From assembly GCF_030505615.1 (NCBI RefSeq), contig NZ_CP129992.1:1736001-1800000 (forward strand): 64,000 nt of DNA. Direction: 5' to 3'. The translations under genes and the position numbers were made by a program. The stretch's first letter is position 1. Each line of letters begins with the position of its first letter. The notes beneath the pieces are model-generated. The model did not search any database. It saw only the letters and a program-made list of their open reading frames with translations, and had not been told where the DNA came from. This DNA is from Salinibaculum rarum (GTDB lineage Archaea > Halobacteriota > Halobacteria > Halobacteriales > Haloarculaceae). Of the stretch, positions 28,047-34,361 are shown in pieces.

Positions 28047-28472
28047 ATGCCCACTCGCATTCTCGTTCCGATGGACGACTCCGACATGGCCCAGCACGCA
28101 CTCCGCTTTGCGTTCGAACACTTTTCCGAGCCCGAAGTGACCGTCTTACACGTCGTCGGGACTCCCTCCTCGATGCTCGGCTCTGCGACCGGATTCGCGC
28201 TCGAAGACGACCTCGAAGCGGCCGCCGACGAGGCGGCCGAACAAGTCTTCGACCTTGCAGACACCATTGCTGCTGAGTACGACCAGTCTGTCGACACCAG
28301 TGCGCAGGTCGGCCACCCGGTCCGAGCAATCCTGAACGCCGCCGAGTCCGGCGACTTCGATACGCTCGTCATCGGCACGCACAGCGGGAGTCTCGCCGAC
28401 CGGCTGTTTATCGGCAACGTCACCGAGAAAATCGTCCGTCAGTCCCCGATTCCTGTCACTGTTGCTCGGTAA
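28047..28472 (+). CDS. Universal stress protein UspA family
   Basis: A complete single Usp domain of 141 residues: TRILVPMDDSDMAQHAL at the N-terminus, strand VTVLHVVG, and the ATP-binding signature GTHSGSLADRLFIGNVTEKIV (G-x2-G-x9-G-x-V/S-T). The ATG at 28047 is preceded by a TATA-like ACTTATC about 30 bases upstream (28016-28022), which fits a leaderless transcript. Its role is unknown; it is divergent from the ferritin-like gene. Confidence 0.9.
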   Translation: MPTRILVPMDDSDMAQHALRFAFEHFSEPEVTVLHVVGTPSSMLGSATGFALEDDLEAAADEAAEQVFDLADTIAAEYDQSVDTSAQVGHPVRAILNAAESGDFDTLVIGTHSGSLADRLFIGNVTEKIVRQSPIPVTVAR

Positions 28473-28666
28473 CTGGTCCGGCGGCCCACCTGTATCTTAG
28501 TTGCGAGACTATCATAGAACAGTTCGCATACCCCGACAGCCGTCGCAGAGTGAATTGTTCGATATAGGAGATCTACCTAACGCTCAAGAGCGATTTATTA
28601 TCAGTTCACATTTACGATATCAAATAGATGCATTAATAGAATACAGACACTGACACGTGTACTATC

Positions 28667-28831
28667 GTGGTTAGCAATCACAAGAAAGCGGCTCTCAATG
28701 CCCTCATCGGTGCAGTTGTGGCACTACTCGTTAGTCTTCTGCTGGGAAGAACACCCCGGCAATCTATGGGGACGATCATCGGAATAGCAATTGGCCTGGG
28801 ATTAGGTGCATATCTCATTAATGATCTCTGA
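28667..28831 (+). CDS. Small membrane protein (54 residues), AT-rich gene
   Basis: A GTG-started frame of 55 codons encodes two hydrophobic segments separated by a short polar turn: LIGAVVALLVSLLLG and TIIGIAIGLGLGAYLI, beginning VVSNHKKAALN. Codon use and base composition are AT-richer than the neighbours, as is the 190-base region before it. An in-frame stop at 28637-28639 limits the start to this GTG. It looks like a real small membrane protein, perhaps acquired; no function can be given. Confidence 0.55.
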   Translation: MVSNHKKAALNALIGAVVALLVSLLLGRTPRQSMGTIIGIAIGLGLGAYLINDL

Positions 28832-28947
28832 TGTCCGGTTCGCACGCCCATTCTATCGGCTAATTCTCTGAATTGCAGGTAAACGCAATCTCCCTGTGAA
28901 CCGATGACTCCCAGTTGATGGTCGCAATAAAAAGCGCTCCCATGTCC

Positions 28948-29131
28948 GAGGTCGCGTGGCGACCTCGATACTCACGAAACCGCCCGCAGAACAACTGCTG
29001 ACGAGCCGTTCGTTCGTGAGCCGCAGGCTCACTGTTCGCGGCAAAGGCCGCTCGCAATTCGGAGATTCCAGACGGAATCTCTCTGTCGCGGCTGACGCCG
29101 CTCACGTCTTCGAGGTCGCTGACGCGACCTC
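28948..29131. repeat. Array of six short hairpins 3' of sufD
   Basis: Six perfect stems with 3-4-base loops lie in 184 bases: GAGGTCGC/GCGACCTC at 28948-28966, GTGAGCC/GGCTCAC at 29016-29032, GCGGC/GCCGC at 29038-29051, GAGATTCC/GGAATCTC at 29062-29081, GCGGC/GCCGC at 29088-29101 and GAGGTCGC/GCGACCTC at 29112-29131. The first and last share stem and the following bases, as do the third and fifth. It is REP-like and starts right after the sufD stop. No gene is supported in 28832-29132. Confidence 0.75.
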
Positions 29132-29132
29132 G

Positions 29133-30353
29133 CTACTCACGAAGACGCGCAGCGACCTGATTCTGGATGTCTTCGCGGAGTTCGTCGACAGCGACCTCTT
29201 CGAGGACGGGCACGAAGAAGCCCTCCACGAGGAGGTTCCTCGCACTTTCGGGGTCGATACTCCGGGAGGTCATGTAGAACAGGTCTTCCTCGTCGACCTG
29301 GCCGACCGTCGCGGAGTGGGACGCTTCGGTGTCGTGGTTGTTGATGATGAGTTTCGGCGATGCGTCGGCCTCGCTCTCGTCGGAGAGCATCAGCGTGTTC
29401 TCGCGCTGGTAGGAGGACGTGTTCCAGGCGTCGCGGCCGACGTCCTGCACACCTTCGTAGACCGAGCGAGCACTGTCCTTGAGAACGCCGCGCGTGACGA
29501 GGTCCGCGGTCGTGTTCTCGTTTTCGTGCCAGACCCTGCTCGCGAGGTCGAAGTGCTGGTCCTCGTGACCGAAGAACGCGCCGACAATCTGGGACTCCGA
29601 GGAGTCACCGACGAGGCGCGTCTCGACGTTCGTCTTCGTCAACCGGGAGCCGAGATTGCCCTCGATCCAGTTGAGCGTGCCGTACTTGCCGGCGTGACCG
29701 CGCTTGACCGAGAAGTTGTACGTCTCCTCGCTCAGACTCTGGAGCGCGCCGTACTGGACGTTCGCGTTCTCGCCGACGACTGCCTCGACGATGCCGCTGT
29801 AGTAGCGACCCACGTCGACTGGTTTGGCGTCGTCGCCGGTCGACTGGCGCTCGAGAATCGTGACCGAGGAAGATTCCTCGGCGACCACGAGCGTGTAGTT
29901 AAAGAGCGACCGGGAGTTCATCCGCGTCCGAATCTTCACGTCCTCGGCGTCGACGCCCTCGGGGACGTAGACGACGGTGCCGGCGCTGAACAGCGCCGTC
30001 GAGAGCGCGGTCAGATAGTCCCGTTGCGGGTCGACGACGCTGCCGAAGTGCTCTTCGAGGAGGTCGCCGTGCTGGTCGAGCGCCTCGCTCCACTCCAGCA
30101 CGTCGACGCCCTCGGCCTCGACGCGGTCTTTCTCCTGTGCGTAGTCGAGTGGGTCGACGAGCGTTTCGTAGTCGAGCGCGTCGAGATTCGTCCACTCTCG
30201 GCCCGGCGTCTTGATGACGTCGGGCATCGCGAGGTCGCCGAGCGCTTCGAACGCTTCGAGACGCGTCTCGAGCAGCCATTCGGGCTCGTCGAGGTCCTCG
30301 CTGATCTGTTCGACCTGGTCCGCTGTGACTTCCGCGTGTACCTGCGTGCTCAT
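29133..30353 (-). CDS. sufD: Fe-S cluster scaffold component SufD
   Basis: The 406-residue SufB/SufD-family protein has an N-terminal helical part followed by a long beta-helix (VVYVPEGVDAEDVKIRT, LNWIEGNLGSRLTKTN, IINNHDTEASHSATVGQVDEEDLFYMTSRSI). The conserved histidine/asparagine-rich strand near the C-terminus is kept. SufD with SufB and SufC forms the Fe-S assembly scaffold. It starts 1 base after the sufB stop. Last gene of sufCBD. Confidence 0.95.
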   Translation of the reverse strand: MSTQVHAEVTADQVEQISEDLDEPEWLLETRLEAFEALGDLAMPDVIKTPGREWTNLDALDYETLVDPLDYAQEKDRVEAEGVDVLEWSEALDQHGDLLEEHFGSVVDPQRDYLTALSTALFSAGTVVYVPEGVDAEDVKIRTRMNSRSLFNYTLVVAEESSSVTILERQSTGDDAKPVDVGRYYSGIVEAVVGENANVQYGALQSLSEETYNFSVKRGHAGKYGTLNWIEGNLGSRLTKTNVETRLVGDSSESQIVGAFFGHEDQHFDLASRVWHENENTTADLVTRGVLKDSARSVYEGVQDVGRDAWNTSSYQRENTLMLSDESEADASPKLIINNHDTEASHSATVGQVDEEDLFYMTSRSIDPESARNLLVEGFFVPVLEEVAVDELREDIQNQVAARLRE

Positions 30354-30354
30354 A

Positions 30355-31785
30355 TTATCCGAGACTACCCTCCATCTCCAGTTCGATGAGACGGTTCAGC
30401 TCGACTGCGTACTCGATTGGCAGTTCTTCCGTAATCGGCTCGATGAAGCCGGCGACGATCATCTGCTTTGCGTCGTCGTCATCGAGGCCACGGCTCTGGA
30501 GGTAGAAGACGTCCTCGTCGCCGATTTTGCCGACGGTCGCCTCGTGGGCCACGTCGACTTTCTGCTCTTGAATCTCCATGTACGGCATGGTGTCCGACGT
30601 GGACTCGTTGTCGAACATCAGCGCGTCACACTCGACGGACGTGGAGGCGTTCTCCGCGCCGTCGGCGATGTGGACGAGGCCACGGTAGTTGGTTCGGCCG
30701 CCGTCCTTGCTGATGGATTTGGACTCGATGGTCGATTTCGTGTCCGGTGCGTTGTGGTAGACCTTCGCGCCGGTGTCGATGTTCTGCCCCTCGCCCGCGA
30801 AGGCGATGGTGATGTGGTTGTCCGTCGCGCCCGGTCCCTTGAGGACCGTCGACGGGTACAGCATGGTGGCCTTCGAACCCATGGACCCGGACACCCACTC
30901 CATCGTGCCCTCTTCCTCGCAGATGGCGCGTTTGGTGTTGAGGTTGTAGGTGTTCTTCGACCAGTTCTGGACCGTGGAGTACTGAACGTGGGCGTTCTCG
31001 CCGACGAACACTTCCACGCCGCCGCTGTGGAGGTTAAACGCCGAGTACTTCGGGGCGGAACAACCCTCGATGTAGTGGACCTCGGAGTTCTCCTCGGCGA
31101 TGATGAGCGTGTGTTCGAACTGGCCCATCCCTTCCGAGTTCATCCGGAAGTACGCCTGGACTGGCATCTCGACGGTGGTGTCCTCGGGGATGTAGACAAA
31201 GGACCCGCCCGACCAGACGGCACCGTGGAGTGCGGCGAACTTGTTGTCGCTCGGGGGAACACACTTCGTCATGAAGTGCTCTTTGACGAGTTCTTCGTGC
31301 TCCTGGACGGCCTTGTCCATGTCACAGAAGATGACGCCTTTCTCCTCCCACTGTTCTTGCATGTTCTGGTAGACAATCTCGGACTCGTACTGGGCGCCGA
31401 CGCCCGAGAGGGCGTTTTTCTCGGCTTCCGGAATACCCAGTTTGTCGAAGGTGTCCTGAATCTCTTCGGGGAGGTCTTCCCAGTTCTCCGCGCCGCCGCG
31501 TGTCTCGATATCCGGGCGGATGTACGGGACGATGTGGTCTATGTCGACCTCTGTGAGGTCGGGCGCACCCGGCCAGCCGGTCGGCATCGGCATCTCCTGG
31601 AACTGTTCGAGTGCGCGAAGGCGTCGCTCGAGCATCCACTCGGGCTCGTCCTTGTCTTCGGAGATGACCCGGACGGTCTCCTCCGTGAGGCCTTTCTCGG
31701 TCTCGAAGGCGGAGTTCTCCTCCTTCTTGAACTCGAAGCGAGCCTCGGTGTCGGTCTCTTGTAGGTGGTCTTGGTCTGAGCTCAT
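30355..31785 (-). CDS. sufB: Fe-S cluster scaffold component SufB
   Basis: At 476 residues it has full SufB length. Features include ALSGVGAQYESE, VYYN-type strands, EGCSAPKYSAFNLH with the conserved Cys of the beta-helix, YSTVQNWSKNTYNLNTKR, EWVSGSMGSKATMLYPS and the C-terminal HEATVGKIGDEDVFYLQSRG. SufB is the core scaffold on which clusters are built. It lies between sufC and sufD on the same strand. Confidence 0.97.
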   Translation of the reverse strand: MSSDQDHLQETDTEARFEFKKEENSAFETEKGLTEETVRVISEDKDEPEWMLERRLRALEQFQEMPMPTGWPGAPDLTEVDIDHIVPYIRPDIETRGGAENWEDLPEEIQDTFDKLGIPEAEKNALSGVGAQYESEIVYQNMQEQWEEKGVIFCDMDKAVQEHEELVKEHFMTKCVPPSDNKFAALHGAVWSGGSFVYIPEDTTVEMPVQAYFRMNSEGMGQFEHTLIIAEENSEVHYIEGCSAPKYSAFNLHSGGVEVFVGENAHVQYSTVQNWSKNTYNLNTKRAICEEEGTMEWVSGSMGSKATMLYPSTVLKGPGATDNHITIAFAGEGQNIDTGAKVYHNAPDTKSTIESKSISKDGGRTNYRGLVHIADGAENASTSVECDALMFDNESTSDTMPYMEIQEQKVDVAHEATVGKIGDEDVFYLQSRGLDDDDAKQMIVAGFIEPITEELPIEYAVELNRLIELEMEGSLG

Positions 31786-31818
31786 TGTTGTAGTGTTGGT
31801 GTTCTGGCGGTTTCCGCG

Positions 31819-32739
31819 TTACGCTGCCTCGTAGACTTCCTCGCGGACCCAGTCGTAGCCCTTGTCCTCGAGTTTCTCGGCCAGCTCCGCGCCGCCGCTC
31901 TTTGCGATTTCGCCGTCGAGCATGACGTGGACGTGGTCCGGTTCGACGTAGTCGAGGATGCGCTGGTAGTGGGTAATCTGGAGGATACCGGCACCCTGCT
32001 CGTCACGGAGTGCGTTGATGCCGTTGGAGACGTCCTGCAGTCGGTCGATGTCCAGCCCGGAGTCAATTTCGTCGAGCACCGCGATGGAGGGCTCGAGAAT
32101 CGCTGCCTGGAGCACTTCGTTTTGCTTTTTCTCCCCACCGGAGAAGCCCGCGTTGAGATAGCGGTTGGCGAACTTCTCGTCCATGTCCAGTTGCTCCATT
32201 TTCTCCTGGAGAATCTGCTGGAACTCGGCGACGCCGATTTCGCCCTCTTCGACGTTACCCTCCATCGGGGAGGTGTCGTAGCCGGCGGCGTCTTCGTTCG
32301 TGTCTTCGCTCTCTGCTTCGGCTTCCTCCTCGTCCTCGAAGAGTTCCTCGCGTTCTTCGAGTTTGGCGTTGAGCGCCGTTCGGAGGAAGTTCACCATCGT
32401 GACGCCCTCGATTTCCGCGGGGTACTGGAATCCGAGGAAGATACCGAGTGCGGCACGCTCGTTCGGTTCGAGGTCGAGCAGGTCCCACGTTTGCAGGTCT
32501 TCGGAAATCTCCTCGTCGAACTCGTCGTCTTCGAGGTGAAGCAGGACGTCACCGCCGGTGACCTCGTAGGCAGGGTGGCCAGCGATAATCTTCGCCAGCG
32601 TGGACTTCCCACTGCCGTTCGGTCCCATCAGTGCGTGAATCTCGTCGCTGCGTACTTCGAGGTCGACGCCGCGGAGAATCTGTTCGCCGTCCTCTTCGGC
32701 AACTTTCGCTTGGAGGTTGTCGATTTCGAGTGTAGCCAT
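31819..32739 (-). CDS. sufC: Fe-S assembly ATPase SufC
   Basis: The ABC ATPase has Walker [16 protein letters not shown]-loop [11 protein letters not shown], signature [14 protein letters not shown], and Walker [15 protein letters not shown]. At 306 residues it is longer than bacterial SufC because of an acidic, Glu/Asp-rich insert of about 45 residues (roughly 120-165) after the Q-loop region, typical of haloarchaea. It powers SufBD remodelling. First gene of the operon; a palindrome lies 24-41 bases upstream of the ATG. Confidence 0.96.
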   Translation of the reverse strand: MATLEIDNLQAKVAEEDGEQILRGVDLEVRSDEIHALMGPNGSGKSTLAKIIAGHPAYEVTGGDVLLHLEDDEFDEEISEDLQTWDLLDLEPNERAALGIFLGFQYPAEIEGVTMVNFLRTALNAKLEEREELFEDEEEAEAESEDTNEDAAGYDTSPMEGNVEEGEIGVAEFQQILQEKMEQLDMDEKFANRYLNAGFSGGEKKQNEVLQAAILEPSIAVLDEIDSGLDIDRLQDVSNGINALRDEQGAGILQITHYQRILDYVEPDHVHVMLDGEIAKSGGAELAEKLEDKGYDWVREEVYEAA

Positions 32740-32762
32740 GGTAGTCTTAGGTCAACCGAAAG

Positions 32763-32780
32763 ATGGGTCCAATCACCCAT
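32763..32780. promoter_or_regulatory. Inverted repeat in the suf promoter region
   Basis: ATGGGT-CCAATC-ACCCAT is a perfect 6-bp inverted repeat with 6-bp spacer, 24-41 bases upstream of sufC, in the 125-base gap between polB-C and sufC. It could be an operator for an iron or Fe-S-responsive regulator; the protein is not known. Confidence 0.4.
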
Positions 32781-32864
32781 AATGCTTTCGCATTCCTGGG
32801 GACTGAGTTGCGGAAACGAAAAATTACTTTCCAATGTGGAAAATCGGCGGTGTCGGCCGGACCA

Positions 32865-33488
32865 CTACATATACTGGCCGAGACCGGTCTGTTCCTGGCC
32901 GGATTTGACCTCTTCCCAGGAGATACCGAGCGCTTCGATGATGCGCTCGATGGGGCCTTTCAGCGTCTTGTCGAGCATCTTGTCCCAGTCGACTTCGAAT
33001 GCGTCGGGTACCTGGTCGTCGTACTCGAAGCAGATGACGTCCGGGTCGCGCTTGAACTCCCCGTACAGCGGGTCTTCGGAAGGGTCAAGCCCCTGCTCTG
33101 ACTCGACCTGCCGGAAGAACTCGGGGTGGACCTTCTGGAGATACAGTCGCTTGGGCTTCGACCCGTTCTGGAAGTTCGTTCCCAGGAGCATGTTCGCGTA
33201 CTTCGCGCCCCGCACCTGCGCGGTGTCGGTGTCGTAGTTGTCGAGTTTCTTGCCGATGCCGCCGGGGATACCCACGTCGTCGAGCGAGACGTTGCCTGCC
33301 CGGAAGTCCTCGATGACCTCGTGGAGGTATTCGGTGACTGTCTCGGTGTCTTCCCCCATCACAATCATGTCGATGACCTCCTTCTGGACTTCCTTGGTGA
33401 TGGGCGCGATGTCCGAGCGCTTGTACTCGAAGCCCGTGATGTCTATCTCCGGCGGGCTCAAAAACGTCCCCGGAATCTCATCGTTCAT
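32865..33488 (-). CDS. polB: DNA polymerase B, C-terminal fragment (thumb), split gene
   Basis: The 207-residue product is the C-terminal part of a family-B DNA polymerase, starting at IDITGFEYKRSDIAPITKEV (residues 16-34, the start of the thumb) and ending in QTGLGQYM, a PCNA-interacting-type motif. The first 14-15 residues (MNDEIPGTFLSPPE) are not polymerase sequence and seem newly formed. The ATG at 33488 overlaps the end of the upstream endonuclease gene by 11 bases and is preceded by GGAGGTG with a 7-base spacer. Catalytic motifs are in the separate N-terminal gene, so activity needs both. An intron is an alternative explanation but the start signal argues against it. Confidence 0.9.
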   Translation of the reverse strand: MNDEIPGTFLSPPEIDITGFEYKRSDIAPITKEVQKEVIDMIVMGEDTETVTEYLHEVIEDFRAGNVSLDDVGIPGGIGKKLDNYDTDTAQVRGAKYANMLLGTNFQNGSKPKRLYLQKVHPEFFRQVESEQGLDPSEDPLYGEFKRDPDVICFEYDDQVPDAFEVDWDKMLDKTLKGPIERIIEALGISWEEVKSGQEQTGLGQYM

Positions 33489-34353
33489 CGGTTAGCACCT
33501 CCAGCATCCTATCACGTTCTTCCCATGGAATGTGTACATCACAGGGTATCTGGTCACCGACAACCACGTACGTGTACTCCCGGTACTCGTCGATAAAAGC
33601 AGCGGCTTTCTTGACCGACCGTTCGTTTGAGAACCCTTTGACTTCAATGACAACTTCATCAACAACGAAGTCAGCGTAGTAGGAGCCTACAGAGAGTTCG
33701 AATTCCTCCTCGTACACATATTGGAACCCATTTTCAGCCAGTAACATCGCTATTTCTTCTTCCCAACTGGAACGAACACTATGTGAGAGTTCATCGACAT
33801 CATATGGAGTTGGATATGTAGGTTCACGGCCCGTTAAGGCCTCTGAGAGTGCCTCCCTATACTCTTCTGTCTGCATGTACGACGTGTCTCGTTTCGAAGA
33901 TGCTTCAGATATCTTCTGCCGGTGTTGTTCAGTTATCTCGTTTCCACTGTTCTTCCGAGATATCTTTTCTTTTGTCTCCTGACTATGGGAGTATCCGGAT
34001 AATGTCGCGCTTATTTTCTTACGAATATCCGGCCGTTTTGCGGGGTTTCCTTCTCCGCGGAACTGTTCTGCGACTTCTGCTCGTTTCATGGGGTTGTTAT
34101 CACTGCTCACTGCGTCGTCGTGAGACCGTGTATCCACAACCTCACAGACCATATCCGGCGTCAGCCACTCGTATTCGGCTGCAATCGCATACGAACCGAC
34201 GCCGGATTCATACTTCTCTTCGAGTTCCGGACCGTATTGTTCCGTTACCCACTCGCTTGGATCACATTCGTGTGACGCTCTGAAATGCATCACCTGAAGC
34301 CTAGACAGTTTCTTCTGACAGTCAGAAACGGGACAGACAAACTCATTCATCAT
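33478..34353 (-). CDS. Free-standing homing endonuclease-like protein (Zn finger, NUMOD3, PD-(D/E)XK-like)
   Basis: This 291-residue protein lies inside a split polB gene. It starts with a C2H2-like motif (C7, C12, H23, H28). Residues 100-175 carry repeated KKISATLSG, KEKISRKNSGN, RQKISEASS and EALTGREP elements, the NUMOD3 DNA-binding pattern of homing endonucleases. Residues 191-260 form a Vsr/PD-(D/E)XK-like core: SWEEEIAMLL, then YYADFVVDEVVIEVKGF with D228, E237 and K239. Base composition is AT-rich versus its surroundings. It overlaps polB-C and lies 1 base after polB-N. I read it as a mobile nuclease that has split its host gene; enzymatic activity is inferred. Confidence 0.85.
   Translation of the reverse strand: MMNEFVCPVSDCQKKLSRLQVMHFRASHECDPSEWVTEQYGPELEEKYESGVGSYAIAAEYEWLTPDMVCEVVDTRSHDDAVSSDNNPMKRAEVAEQFRGEGNPAKRPDIRKKISATLSGYSHSQETKEKISRKNSGNEITEQHRQKISEASSKRDTSYMQTEEYREALSEALTGREPTYPTPYDVDELSHSVRSSWEEEIAMLLAENGFQYVYEEEFELSVGSYYADFVVDEVVIEVKGFSNERSVKKAAAFIDEYREYTYVVVGDQIPCDVHIPWEERDRMLEVLTDER
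33496..33502 (-). promoter_or_regulatory. Shine-Dalgarno sequence for polB-C
   Basis: GGAGGTG lies 7 bases upstream of the polB-C ATG, inside the coding sequence of the endonuclease (LEVLTDER). It is unusually good for a haloarchaeal gene and explains internal translation start of the second polymerase fragment. Confidence 0.7.
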
Positions 34354-34354
34354 C

Positions 34355-34361
34355 TCACCTC
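34355..34361 (-). promoter_or_regulatory. Shine-Dalgarno sequence for the endonuclease, overlapping the polB-N stop
   Basis: GAGGTGA includes the TGA stop of polB-N (34357-34355) and precedes two adjacent ATG codons (34353 and 34350) by 1 and 4 bases. The closeness of stop, SD and start suggests translational coupling; the second ATG has the better spacing. Confidence 0.55.

Noticed and set aside
33478..34353. Intein within PolB
   Set aside because: Inteins are in frame with the host protein and have splicing motifs at both ends. Here stop codons, new start codons and SD-like sites separate the frames, and no intein N- or C-terminal block is seen.
33478..34357. Group I or bulge-helix-bulge intron in polB
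   Set aside because: No conserved intron core or obvious bulge-helix-bulge ends were recognised by eye, and both fragments have their own start signals. Not fully excluded; cDNA sequencing would settle it.
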